The notes below the pieces were generated by a model, which was given only the letters and a program-made list of their open reading frames with translations, was not told the origin of the DNA and did no database searches. A program made the translations under genes and the position numbers. DNA of 64,000 bases from Drosophila miranda (lineage: Eukaryota; Arthropoda; Insecta; Diptera; Drosophilidae), in the NCBI RefSeq assembly GCF_003369915.1, contig NC_046675.1:23250001-23314000 (forward strand). Reading direction: 5' to 3'. Shown here in pieces: positions 48,522-60,637 of this stretch; within the stretch, counting starts at the first letter, position 1; every line of letters starts with the position of its first letter.

Positions 48522-49373
48522 ATGGCCTGGCGTTCCGTTGGTGCTAGCAATCAGGATCTTATACGCCAACTGAAAGGTGAGTGGCATTTTGGCACGAGTG
48601 GCACAAAAAATAATTGGTTTCCAAAATGCACAGAATACGGCGTCATTGGATCCGACGCAGTGGCAAAGGCAATGATTGATACGGATCGAAAACACTATTC
48701 CCCACGCAACCCCTACATGGATGCGCCTCAACCAATTGGCGGCGGAGTGACTATTAGCGCACCACATATGGTAACAAGTGTCTGCTGGGTTTTGGATTTG
48801 ATACTAAGGGGTTTCTTGCACTCTTCGCATAGCACGCCTTTGCATTGGAATATTTGCGCGATCATTTGAAGCCAGGTGCTCATGTGCTGGACGTCGGCTC
48901 TGGTTCGGGTTACCTAACCGCCTGCTTCTATCGCTACATCAAAGCGATGGGGGAGATTGCCGACACCTGCATTGTGGGCATCGAGCACCAGGCCTCGTTA
49001 GTGGCAATGAGCAAGGCCAATTTAAATTCCGACGATCGTAGCATGCTCGACTCTGGAACGCTGAAAATTGTGCAGGGCGATGGGCGCAAAGGATACCCGG
49101 CACATGCGCCCTACAACGCCATACATGTGGGAGCCGCTGCTCCCGATACGCCCACCGAACTCATCAATCAACTGGCCAACGGAGGCCGCCTGATAGTGCC
49201 AGTTGGACCCGAGGGCGGCTCGCAGTACATGCAGCAAGTTGGTCATATAATATTTTATATTGTTCGACGCCTCACCTTATTTTTTTCAGTACGATAAGGA
49301 CAAAAATGGTAAAGTAGAGATGACGCGTCTTATGGGGGTGATGTATGTTCCACTCACGGACTTACGCTCCTGA
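48522..49373 (+). CDS. Pcmt: Pcmt, protein-L-isoaspartate O-methyltransferase
   Basis: It repairs aged proteins by methylating L-isoaspartyl residues with S-adenosylmethionine. Four exons, 48522-48576, 48634-48770, 48833-49237 and 49290-49373, give 226 residues, the same length as the D. melanogaster enzyme, beginning [11 protein letters not shown]. The SAM-binding glycine loop [12 protein letters not shown], the GIEHQ acidic strand end, the QGDGRKGY segment and [12 protein letters not shown] are all present, as is the [15 protein letters not shown] substrate loop. The donor after exon 3 is weak (GTTGGT). The stop is TGA followed in the same frame by 26 sense codons coding a membrane-type segment, described separately. 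The start at 48522 is preferred over in-frame upstream codons, which have no homologous sequence. Confidence 0.95.
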
Positions 49374-49454
49374 TGGCAAAAAATTGTACAGGTGCTAATC
49401 GTTGTGCTGCTGATTGGCATAGTTATCTACCAAATTCGTAATTTTGTTCGCTAA
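49374..49454 (+). CDS. in-frame extension of Pcmt coding a transmembrane-like tail
   Basis: Directly after the Pcmt TGA the same frame continues for 26 codons to a TAA at 49452. It reads WQKIVQVLIVVL, then LIGIVIY and a basic end (QIRNFVR): a hydrophobic run of about 16-18 residues flanked by Lys and Arg, as in tail-anchored proteins. It could be reached by stop-codon read-through. It could also be reached by splicing from exon 3 (phase 0) to the TTGTACAG acceptor at 49384-49391, which is also phase 0 and skips the last exon. Neither is proven. Confidence 0.35.
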   Translation, partial: WQKIVQVLIVVLLIGIVIYQIRNFVR

Positions 49455-50164
49455 CTTAACTATTTGGTCAGCAGACAGGCGGTCAGGAACAGAACCCTTA
49501 ATGAATTATCAACACTAAAAAAATAGCAAGTCCTTTTAAGTTGAATTAATATAAATTATTTGTCTACATATATATTATACAGATCATAATTACGTTAATT
49601 AAAATAATCCTATTTGGCTTTAAAGTCCCGAGCAGAAAAAATGTTATTCGACCTAGATTTCTGATATAACCGATCGACTTAGCCTGACAATCGAATGATT
49701 CACCTTCGAGTTATAGCAGAGTCATGACATGTCATGTCATGTCATTCTTCATTCCATTTTTAAAGTGTTCCGTTCGGGATTTAGTCGGGAGGCAGCTGCG
49801 CGGAATTGGAAAGTGACTGATGATTAAGGAGGCCATAGACGAATTGATGGCCAACTTAGAGACGGAGCTGGCCAATCAAATCAAAGCTCTACGAATCATC
49901 TCTTTCAATTTTGGCGCGCAGCTCTAGCGGTTATCCAGTCCTATCATGGACAGATAACGATTAACCCATTGTAGAAAATGATGAATCTCATGAACTATGA
50001 TGAATTTGAGCGCAGTTGAAAGGAAAGATCTATACGGATCCATCTGTACGAATAATACAAGCAATATTATTTTCCGCCGTTTTACTTTAGTTGTTCACTT
50101 GTTTAAATAGTTAGAGGGGTCAAGAGGTCAAGTGGGCTAAGCTCGCTGAATTAACGAAACGTTA
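49455..50164. other. spacer between Pcmt and CG2747 with a weak short ORF
   Basis: No recognised gene. A 35-codon ATG frame at 49820-49927 (start MIKEAIDELMANLETELA) would form a charged helix and could be a fragment of a lost gene or chance. A CATGT/ATGTC palindromic microrepeat lies at 49727-49744. Confidence 0.35.
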
Positions 50165-50530
50165 GCACCAGGGTGACCGTTTGCAGTATATTATATTTTC
50201 GGTATATTTTGACGCCGAAATTGAGGTGAAGGTATGTATATGAATTTATGGTATATTTTATACAAATTGCAAATATTTCTATATCAAGGTAAAATAAAAT
50301 AGCATCAAAATTAGCTCAGGCAATGCTCAGGCTATCAATTTCCAGTTTCCAAAAGCATCCTTTTTTGTTACCTTTTTATTAATAAAAAAAACAACACTTT
50401 TTTTATTGGTATATTCCATTTAGAAAATGGGACAGTATATTTCGGTATATTCCTGAGATCGGAGGGTATATTTTATCCGTATTTATTTATATATACACAC
50501 AGCTATATTTATGGTGACCGTTTTTTTTTA
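50165..50530. repeat. degraded repeat with several Motif 1/Motif 6 sites
   Basis: Motif 1-like CAGGGTGACCG (about 50170) and TGGTGACCG (about 50512) flank many GGTATATT sites (50200-50300, 50408-50475). The end that facing genes share in the other copies is recognisable, but the body is too diverged to align by eye. Its orientation is mixed. Confidence 0.45.
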
Positions 50531-50869
50531 ACACATTTCGGTCAATCAATCATAAATTTCATCAATCTATTAAATTTAATTTTATTAGTTATATTTCAAA
50601 ACAGGGGGTATAGAAACTTCCAAACGCAGGTTTTTTGAACTTTCGCTCTCTCAAATCGTACTTCCGTGCATCATTTATTCCAATGGATAGCATTTAAAAC
50701 ATATTCGCTCATTCACTTTCGAACAATTCTAAGTTGGTGCTCAAGTTTGGTGGGACTTGCTCTCTTTTTTTGTGAATTGCTGTCTATTTTGTCATATCCT
50801 CTCTTCGTGGAGGGATTTTTCCTTGCCACAATGTCCCTTTTCAGCTCAACAATGTCCATACATTCCACT

Positions 50870-51309
50870 CACTTACGTTGCCACTGTTTTTTTTTTACCT
50901 TTTTTTGTTCAAACCTTGTTTTAGACACAAAACAATAAAAAGGAGTACTTAAAAGTAGCTATCTTTTGGAAAATGTATTCATCAATGGCCTAAAATTAAG
51001 TGGGCAGAGCTAAGGGTTCTAGTAAGTCAACATTTCTCCTACGTTTTATTTGTTTGACCTTTTTCGGTAAAATTTAAAATAAGCCAGGCAAGTAGAAAAT
51101 TGATTCATTAATCGGATAAAACTATGTGGGCAATACTGAGGGCTCTATCTAGCTGGTAATATTCGACGGAATATCAAAAACGAGAAATATGTATAATAAA
51201 ACTTGAATTCATAGGAATATTTACGGTATATTTTTAAAATGAGACGGTATATTTTTGTATATTTCTGAGGGTCGGACGGTATATTTTAAATAAATCCGCA
51301 GTCACACTG
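50870..51309 (-). repeat. dispersed repeat copy R6, inverted, promoter end facing CG2747
   Basis: It carries the marker ATAAAACTATGTGGGC (about 51118) and a variant at about 50990, the AATCTTGAATTC/GTATATTT block at 51205-51285, CTGAGGGTCGGACGG and, at 51299-51309, CAGTCACACTG (Motif 1, one mismatch). It ends at the presumed transcription start of CG2747. Confidence 0.75.
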
Positions 51310-52289
51310 GCTGCATTTGTTTGTCTGTTCTGTTTTAAGTGAAATTAAGTAAAAAACGGAAAAACGTTGGCTGCGAGCTCTTTATTTGGTTTTAAAATGC
51401 AGATACTGTCTAAAAGCACAACAATTTGATATATGAAACAAGGTAAACGGAAGACTGTTGAAAGTAAAAGCTGAGAACGACAGCATAGAACGACTAGCTG
51501 GTGCGGCAATTAAACAATAAGAAGTGCTGGGGAGTTGGTTAACTAGTGTCTTCTGCAGGGCGTGGAACGAGGCTTTGAAGGGCCCCAGCCCAACCGTGTA
51601 GTTCGTCTCATTAAAGTAAACGAAGCGCGAAATTAAGTCGTAAGTTGTGGTAGGTGCTGCTGCCTGCTACCTCTGGACAGGTGTAATTTGAGTTGTGCGA
51701 AACGTCCCCCACTCCACATCACTTTACTCCACCTTTCCAGCCAGTTTGTCAAACCCGTTTGGCCTTTCTGGCAGAGTGGCAGGGTGGCAGAGGCTAATTT
51801 GTGATATGGGAAATTCGTTTGAGTTGAGGCAAACAAAATTCCACGCGATTTCCATTTGTTTACATCCGATCCGAGCCCTCTCTCGCACTCTCTCTGCTTC
51901 TATATCTGTCTGGAATTTGTACAATTCTCAGCCATTATACATGCGCTGCGCGAGTGTATTTTCAATTAGATCATTAATTTTAATATTGCGCGCGTTTGTG
52001 CGATTTCAATTAGTTTGGCCTGCCAGTAAGAGTGGTAGCCGCAAGCCGAATGAAGTTATACCCTTCTATAAATTTTAATTTTCTTTACTGAACTTAATTC
52101 TTACTGTGGCAGGGCGACCAGCTTCTGATTCAGCTATCTATACGCCTTGGAAGTGTAGTCACGTTCCGCAATCATAACTTTTGCACGCACAAATAAACAA
52201 ATTTTGTTCATTCTTTCCAGCATTCTCATTTCGGATCTCGCAATGGACGCAGCAATACTTGAGTGAACGGAGGCGATCGGTCAACAAGC
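51310..52289 (+). promoter_or_regulatory. CG2747: CG2747 5' UTR with intron and short upstream ORF
   Basis: Transcription probably starts near the Motif 1 at 51300. A GTAAAC donor near 51443 and a TTCTTTCCAG acceptor at 52220 fit a 5' UTR intron. The second UTR exon carries an upstream ORF of seven codons (52243-52266, MDAAILE, TGA) 24 bases before the main ATG, which could reduce translation. Confidence 0.5.
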
Positions 52290-55200
52290 ATGCCCATGTC
52301 CCTGCAGGCCGCTGCAGCCCCGGCCCCAACGCCGGCTCCAGCTGTCAGTACCACGGCAGGCAACCAACTGCTGCGCCCCCAAACGCTTGCTGGTCCCGAG
52401 CGTGAGCCCATCGAGTTCAATATCAATCTAGTGGGCGCACCGCCTGAGGTAGAGCAGCTGGTGCAGCAGATCAAGAGCGTGGCCGAGCAATTCCTATATC
52501 ATTGGAAGAGTTTTCCCATCGGTGAGATGAGGCATGCGAATGATGTGCATGATCCACGCTAATCGTGTCTAATTGCAGTTCTGCCGCAAGCATTGGCCAG
52601 CAGTGGCCTGAATCTGACGGCCAGTAATGCGACGAACAGTGTCAGCAGTCGCAAAGCGCGTCCCATTAATCTGCGTGACCTATTTATAGCGCCTCCCTTC
52701 GACGAGCTAGATGCAGTGGCCTCCGATGGTAGCGGCGAGCCGCGCCGCCTGACGAACGCCCAATTGAAAACGCTCCGTGAAACTGGGTGAGTTTTGGGGT
52801 CGTCGGTCGCAGACGAGAGCCTACTGCTGCTCATGATGGATAGATTGTTGGATGAATGGATGATGGATGATGGATGATGGTTGGAGAGACACACGACGCA
52901 ACTAAGCGCTAAATAAGAAGCAAAATGCAAAAGACACGTCTAGCAAAAAGTGCAGCAAAATGTTTTGCTAATTGCTGATAAACCTATGCGCTTAAGCCAC
53001 ATCTCCCCACCCCACCCACACCTTACCTTCAAATGATTATAATTGTGTGTTACCTTAATTTCCTTCAAAAATTCGCCTATATCATTCCTCGACACTTTTG
53101 CACAAAAAGCAAACGCAAATGAATCAAATTAAGGCATGCCTCCAAATCCACCAAAAACAAGAAAAAAAAAATTAAAGACGATACAGAGCTATTCGGGTTG
53201 TCTTCTACCTGTTTTGTGTTTAATTTTATTGTTTCCTTTCCTAATACTAAATGCATGTGCGAAACGAATTGAATCGAACCCTTTTTGTTAAACAAACTTG
53301 AAAACGGTTGACAACAACAATTTGTATGTGAAATATTTCTGTAAAGCTTGCAAAAGGATAAATATGGAAAGCCGAAGAAATTAACTTTGGAACAATTGGA
53401 AACAATACGTAAAAATGGGTAAATAATACACACTAAACACAATAAAGCCAACGAACAAAAATCTACTACTACTACTACTACTGGGCAAAGGCATAATTAA
53501 ATCGTATATGTCTTCCCGCCTGTCTGCCTCAGCCTCAGCCCCAGCCTCAGCATTTGTATTAAGCAATTGTTTAGTCGGTGTTCTTCCGTTTGTACATACT
53601 ACCTTTCATTTACTGAATGTTATTTTATTAACCTGTTGTTCTCTGTTTAATCATAATCTACTACATAAATGCTCTGAAATTGTGCATGCTGGAAACAAAT
53701 TGAAACGAAAGCGAATCAAAAGCGAATCTATTTGCATGCAAGAAACAAACCCTGGAGAGCCGCTCGGTCTCTATGAATCTAAAGAAATCCTGCTTAGATA
53801 ATGATTATTATTTTGTAAAGCTCTTAATGGAGCGAGTCCCGCAGCGGAATATAAACCATTATATGTATCCACTCCCACACACACACATTGTATGTACACT
53901 TTGCAAACCTTGGAATCGGGCAAACATAATTCTGAATCTGAATCTGGTACACGCTTGTGCATGCCAACAATTTGTCATTTAATATAGCGTTCATTTATGT
54001 GTGTTTTTATGTTGCCTTCAGCTTCTTCTCTTTTCAACCATGAACCATGTGACTGACTAATGCTCTCTATCGTGCCTTTTCCCACAGCGAATTCGATGTG
54101 CCGAGCCTGCATTTTCCGGGTCAGGTGCACAAATGGCGTCTGTCGCAGCTGCTGCAGAAGGGCCGGCTGCGTGCCCATGACTCCTTTCTGAGTGATCTGG
54201 CCCTGGCGGCCCGCTTTGTGGTGGTCACTGCTCGGTCGCGTATCTTCTCGCATTTCTTTTCGGTTGTGCATGCAGTGCATGGCTTGATCGGGGCATTCAC
54301 CAAGCTGGCGGATATGTTTATTGGCGTGCCCGCGTTGCTGGCCCACAATTTGGACTACAAGATCAAGGAGGAGAGGTGTCGTTTCCTCATCGCGGAGTTG
54401 GTTTGTCGAGTAAGAAACGATTACGATTGATTGCTCTAATTGGTATTTTAATGGATTGTTTTTGCTCTTCCCACCTCTAGCCTGAGTTCGAGGACTGTCT
54501 GGATGGCCTCTGCTCATATGTTCGTAAAATGCTGCGTCGTGCCACCATGGAAAAGTTCGATTTCAATAGCTGTGAGGTCAGCCAGCCCGTGCCCTATTTG
54601 TTCCTCACCCCCAAGGGACAGGAAATCGATTTGCGTCTGTTCTGTCGGGACATCATGCGCAAGGCTTTGCCCATCCTGATTGGCATTTTGGAGAGGGAGA
54701 CGCGTGGCTGGTTTTTGCATTTCCGCGAGCGTCTGATTGCCGAGCTGCGGGCCAAGAAGCTCAACGACAAGGAGATCGAAGAGGAGGTCAACGAGGCCGT
54801 AATGAAGGAGTACTTGCAGCGCGTCTACAGCTCCATTGTGGGCAATGCCAAGCTGGCAGAGCTGGGCACCGGCGTGCCCGAGTTGCTCGTACAGCAGGCC
54901 CAGTCCGTGGTGATCATGTACAAGGCTGTGGACAAGGTGCAGCAGGATATTAAGCGCACTCGCGAGGACCACCAAAAGTGTCTGGCCAACGATCACTCCG
55001 TTCTGTCGCGCGTGACGCCCTGGCTGCGCTCCAAACTGCGCAACGCCGAGGAGAACCGACTGTACAAGTGCGCCTGGTCGGCCCACGAGGAGGCGCTGAA
55101 GATGTGCGCCCAGCACCAGCTCCACCAGACGGCGTACTTCCTCTCCCGCGATCTAGCCTTCATGAAGGAGCGTGAGCCTGTGCTGCTGAAGGAGCTGAAA

Positions 55201-57949
55201 AACGCCAAGACCCCCACGCGCAGTTTTCAGTGGGCCTGTCGCATTTGGTCACCGCAATCGTGGATCATTCGCCGTAATTTTCAGGGCCAGTCGGATGTGA
55301 TACCCACTGTCATCAGCCAGCATGCCACGTCCATTGTAACTCCTCGCTCCGACCCCAGCCAGCCGGTGTTTCTCGTCGAAAAGGAGATCATTCGCACGAC
55401 GAGCACGCGCTGGCCCTTCTGGCGCCTGTTGAACATGTTGCAGCGCATCTGGTGCTGGTCGTGGAATATGATGTTCCTGCTCGGTATACTCGTCCCCTGG
55501 TGCAGTCCTCTGGGACTGCGCGCCCTCTGCTATGTGAAGCCCTTCATGCCGGACCTGGAACTCTCGCAGATCAATGGCACGCTTTTTCCGCGCAAGACGA
55601 GCATCACTCAGACCATGGCGTCGCGTCTCATCGAGCTCTGGCGGCACATATCAAAGTCACGTACGCATTTCGAGACGGAACCAGATACGGGTAAGTCTAC
55701 GATAATCCTTGTAGTCCTTAGCTTTATTTAATTAATTTTTTGCAGGGTTCATTGGCAAGGGATTGACGCGTAATCTGAATCGCACGTGGAACTACTTTGT
55801 GAAGGGTTTCCTGGGCACCATTGTCATTCTATTCGCCTTTCCATTGATCTGTCTGGCCACCAGTTTGCTGAGCGTTGGCCTGGCCCTCACTGCCCCGCTG
55901 TGGATACCCGTATTTGTGCTCCTGCTGCACATTTACATGATACTCATCTATGATCTGGATGCGCCGGATAATACGAAAAATCGTTATTGCATTTTACTGG
56001 AGGCCATAGTTTGGAATCTTCTGATACAGGGCTTGCTGCAGCCACTGGCGGCGATTCTGGTGGCTACACTGATCTGTCCCCTGGCTGCGGGGATTGTTTT
56101 TATAGGTAAAACATCTCTTTGAACGCTAAGAGATCGTGGTGTTTAACCGTTTAAGCTCTTTTCCCCAGTTGGCGTCATTCGGTACACTCTTCGGCTTGTC
56201 TGGGACTCTCTCACCTATCATCTGTTCATCAAGAAGTGCGGACGAGTGCCTGCCTCCGATAGCATTGCAGTGAAACGGATTGCTGGACCCGGTCTGGCCC
56301 TGGACTACTACTTTATAATCAGACCAGAGCAGGCCCTGGCCGCGCTAGAGGCTAAAATGGAACTGGACGAACTGCAGGCGTATCAACATGCCACCGAACG
56401 GGTGGTACTGCAGCCGCAGCAGGATTTCCTGCAGTTTGTCGAGGCCTGCTTTGGGCCCTTCTCGGCGCAAATCAGCAAAATCGGTCCGTATTTGTCGCTG
56501 GATCGAGAGGCCCAGGATTTGATGAGCACGCTGCACGAGAAGCTGGAGAAACGGCGACGAGAGCTGCAAACGGCCTTAACCACTCAGGTCAAGTCGCGCA
56601 TTAAGTTGAATACCAAAGAATTGAAGGTACGTCTATGATGAAAATGAACGCAAAATGATTTGACCTTATCCATACGATTCGATTCTTTATCCCTTAGATT
56701 GCAATACAGTTGGCCGCCCATATACTAGAGAAGTATTATCCGTCTCATGTCATCGGCAGACTGTCGATTAGCGAAGAAGAATTCTGGGATAACAAGGTGA
56801 ATAGAACTTACGTTAATCTTTGACTTCAAACCCTAAATGAATATATATTTTACAGGGTCTCACGGTTAACGACTGGCCGGGTTTGGCTGGTCTTATATAT
56901 ACCGACATATTTAGTTTAGATTTTCTAACGCCACTGACTGAACATGATACCCATTTTAAGCTAGAACCACATGCCTCGCTCGATTTGATGCGCTACACGG
57001 AGATGGTGAAGAACGCCAACGATGTGATCGGCTCCAAGGGGCTGGACCTGCTGGGCAATGTGTATGCCCCGCGTGGCAATGTGCAGGTACATCTGCCCTT
57101 CCTTGAGGTGACCGCTTTTAATCCGCGCTCCCGCATAACGCTCACCTTTCGCAAGCCCGAGAAGCGGGACATGTCTGTGGGTCTGACCACGCCGCGGGTA
57201 CGCGCCCATCGAGCCCAGCATGTACCGAAAACAGGGCAGGATGGCCAGAAACCTTGGCGGCCATGGAAGCAGCAGTGCGGGGACAAGAGTGTGACCGAAA
57301 ATCTGCTCATACCGCTGCCAGTTCCGCACCCCGTGCACATTGCCATTGCCATTTTCAATCGGGACACGGAACAGCCCATTCCCCTGGACTCGGAGCTTGT
57401 CTGGGAGATACTCAAATCAATTGAGGATTGCCAAGGCGGTGATGCAATGGTAAGCAGTCCTTAACAATAGCAGTAGATAACAGTTGGCTAATCCTCCTGC
57501 ATTCCCTTTGTATAGGCTGTCCAGGCTGTGGCGCGTTATCGTGGAGCGGTGATCGAATCCAGCATTGATTCACTGGCCAGCAGCAGCAGCATTGGCAGCA
57601 CAAGGGACTCTGGCTCCGGTTCTGTCTCTGGCTCCGCCTTGGGCAATGGCACAGAAACTCTGCCCTGCGGCAATCGTGAGGTGAGAATAGTAATCATACT
57701 TCTTAAAGATCTGCTTTATTGACTTCTCTGAATCTTTAAAAGGTGTGTACGCAGGTGAAAGTAGATGCAGAGCCACCATCGGGCTCCTCTGGCTTCCATT
57801 GGACCCTAAGCAATTGGGGCGCAGCGCAGACCGCCCGTCGTCGTACCAACTCAAATGTGCGCGTAGATCTGGCCAGTCCCGAGGATATATCACTGGACAC
57901 GGACAGTTCGCGGGCCGTTTTTAACAATGCCTATGGCACAACTGTCTAA
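52290..57949 (+). CDS. CG2747: CG2747-like large multi-pass membrane protein, function unknown
   Basis: Ten exons (52290-52521, 52579-52786, 54088-54409, 54481-55690, 55746-56105, 56169-56626, 56698-56796, 56856-57449, 57516-57680, 57743-57949) code 1,284 residues. I recognise it as the conserved insect protein CG2747, but no catalytic domain is apparent. The N-terminal 25 residues are Ala/Pro-rich. Residues 100-550 are soluble and helical, with DLRLFCRDIMRK, HHEE-type charged helices and LRNAEEN. Hydrophobic helices cluster from about residue 640 (WNMMFLLGILVPW) through GFLGTIVILFAFPLICLAT to IVWNLLIQGLL and ICPLAAGIVFI. The C-terminal half returns to soluble sequence and ends with a Ser-rich tail. 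The last acceptor has a second AG 12 bases downstream. It is 2.7 kb from Itpr, tail to tail. Confidence 0.85.
52787..54087 (+). other. CG2747: CG2747 intron with a likely cassette exon
   Basis: This 1.3-kb intron is much longer than the gene's other introns. It carries GGAT microsatellites near 52830-52880, a CTA trinucleotide run at 53462, and one exon-like segment (53347-53418, listed separately). The remainder is AT-rich. Confidence 0.5.
53347..53418 (+). CDS. CG2747: predicted cassette exon of CG2747 resembling the end of exon 2
   Basis: It is a 72-nt segment bounded by a TTTCTGTAAAG acceptor and a GTAAAT donor, phase 2 at both ends, so including it keeps the frame. It codes LQKDKYGKPKKLTLEQLETI then RKNG. 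Its second half, KKLTLEQLETIRKNG, resembles RRLTNAQLKTLRETG, the last 15 residues of the preceding exon, with the same GG phase at the junction. The acceptor pyrimidine tract is weak. It looks like a duplicated exon; the only acceptor in the right phase suits inclusion between the neighbours rather than exclusion of one. Confidence 0.5.
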
Positions 57950-59600
57950 CAGGGCCTCCCTCTCTCTCTGGTTCGGGGGCACACAAGTATATATTTAACC
58001 CATATATACCTATAGAGATATGCGTGGCTGCTCGCTTTTAAAAGATGATATGCATAATCCTGTTTTTATCTCGAATATCGTTTTAAGAGTTGGCTTTTAT
58101 GTCCCTGTATCCTTCAAGAAATCGCTTTCAAAGTTTGCCAAACTGTCCAAGCTTCTTTGTAGGTCCAGATTCGCGGGACATTCACTCCCTATTTCATTGT
58201 AGAACCACCCCAAGCAGCCGCGCTAGTTATCGTGTAATATGAACAAATTTATCCCATATATCTATATTTACATATGCGTATATGCTATACATATATGATT
58301 TGTTAGTATATATACTAAATATATATATATACATTGCATACACAAATCGAAAGCAAAGCAGAAGCAAACTTCAAATCTAGTCGCAAGCAAATTTTATGCA
58401 GCAATTTAACTCGAATTCTTCTTATGCAACTACTAAACTAATACCAATACCAAACGCAACCCCCATGACAACGTTTCTTTACTTTTTTTTCCATACCACG
58501 AAATAGTTATAAATTATATATAAAAACAAATATGCCATGAGATTTCGTTTGTACCTCTAACGATACAAAAACGAAGATTAATTTCAAACCTCACCGCAAG
58601 AGAAACTAATTTGTATTATAATAATGCCACGAATTGTACTATTAGCAATTGAACAAATATTGTTAATTAATAACTAATTTATTTATAGAAACACAAACAC
58701 ACACTGACTACTATATACCTATATAGGTACATATATATGTTTTATCTTCTCCAATACTTTTTCTTCCAATCAAAATATATGGATATTATTAATAATAGTA
58801 AACAAAAGGCAGCGTAAAGTAACGATAAATAGGAAAAACAAGGATAAACATTTTTACATTTATATATACAATGCATACATACAATATACATACATCTATA
58901 TAACATATTCAGGAGGTAATCGTAAATTACAAAACTGTTGAGGCGTTTTTTGTATCTGTCATTTCCAACCCCAAATCGAATTCCAAACTGACTCCCTCCC
59001 CAGAGCAAGATGCCCTCCAAGTATTTCTCAAACACAATGATTTTCACTATACTCGTACTATTTTTAACTGCCACAAATTCAAGTATTAATTTTGTTTCCT
59101 GATTATGTATTTCGCACTCGAATTTCGTCATCGTTCCGGCAGCTTCCTTCCAGTGTTATGTTTTGATCGTTTAACTGATTTTGTACAACGTTTTTTATAC
59201 TTATTATAATTTGCAATCGAAAGGCAAAGCGAAAAACCAACCAATGAAATGAATCTTTACATACAAATATACAAAACATTTACATCAAATATGTAGGTAT
59301 ACAAATTAAACGAAAGAAAAAGCAAAAACCAAGCAAATTAAAACCGAGAACAGTAAATCTCATGAAAATGCATTGAACAATTTTATGTAAAACGTTTTCT
59401 TAATATTAAACAAAAACCAGATGTAACAATAAACTATGAATGAATGATGTGTGCCGGCAGCTTTTCAAGTGCCGCCAGGTCGGCAGAAGCTATTCAGAAC
59501 CAGATTCGAGTTCAATGCAAATAAACGTTCAATTATTCGCTGGCAACCTGCGACACTTAAAAAGTTGTTCGCACATTTTGTAGTGTAATATGTAATAATA
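57950..59600 (+). other. CG2747: CG2747 3' UTR
   Basis: An AT-rich UTR with AATAAA at 59428-59433, about 1.5 kb beyond the stop, and others nearby. No coding potential. It meets the Itpr 3' UTR from the other strand near 59.64 kb, where an AATAAA lies on the minus strand. Confidence 0.55.
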
Positions 59601-59635
59601 AAAATGTTGGCTAAAAATAATCAAAAATAATCGTC

Positions 59636-60637
59636 TTTTTATTGTAATCGTAATTTCAGATCCTCTCGAGAAAGTCCTGGAAATCCAAAAATATCAAATT
59701 GTTGCTGGTGCCCAAGACCTACTTTTTAAAGATGATAGCGTATCAATCGGGTAGTTTTTATTTAAAAGATATTTATGTATATGCATTTATATGTAAAGAT
59801 ATAAAGTTGCACTTAACTGTAGTTTAGTTTCACTTAGGACAAAATCTAGATGTTAGCTTAGAATGAATTTAACCAACAAACTCGTTTCGAGTACTAAGTA
59901 AACCATTAAAGAATGAAAACGGAACGGAATCGAAATAGAAATGGAAAAAGGTGTAATCACAATATTTAGTTTTGATTGCAAATCGATTGTTTTCTGGTAT
60001 TACAAAACTTATGAGAAATTATTCGTATATAGTATTAACAATTAACTAAAGTAAGTAACTTAAAACAGCGCAAAATGTTTTCGGAAAATGGTTTTTGAGG
60101 TCGCTCGGCGAACATTTTCAAGTTAACTACGATTCTAGATTCTAGCATTCAGGTATTTTAGAGTCAACAAGGGTATAAGAGGGTAGGGTATAAGAGGTAA
60201 GGTGGAAAAACCTTGTCTAAAATTGTGAAAAAATGCGTAACACGCTCACTAATTAACATGTTAACAGCCCTAAGTTCTCTGAGTGTGAGTTCACTATACG
60301 TTATATTCAGTTATTCAGTTAGTTGTTGGTTTTGCATAGAATTTCGAAGATTATGTCTAGAGGGATGTTATTTGAGCAAGTTTGTTTTGTTGCTTTTGGA
60401 ATTCGAATCTAATACAGAAGTATATTTCGGAGACACTCGATACTCGGATCATTCGAAGAGGTAAATAATCTTGTATCACTCCAGGAGTGTCCCCTCTTAG
60501 AATGAGTTTCGAAGAGGTTGTTATATTGGGCATGGTGCCAATACTTTATGGTTCTCATATCTATGTGGGTGCATAGGGAATGTTTACCAAAATTAAGTGC
60601 AAAGAAGGGTTCTATTATATTCTAATCGGGATTCAAT
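59636..60637 (-). other. Itpr: Itpr 3' UTR
   Basis: About 1 kb past the Itpr stop there are minus-strand AATAAA signals near 59757 and 59638. Nothing else is recognised. Confidence 0.5.

Noticed and set aside
49371-49373. Selenocysteine reading of the Pcmt TGA
   Set aside because: Pcmt enzymes elsewhere end here and no SECIS-like hairpin was recognised; read-through or alternative splicing is simpler.
54514-55125. 203-codon minus-strand frame
   Set aside because: Antisense shadow of the large CG2747 exon.
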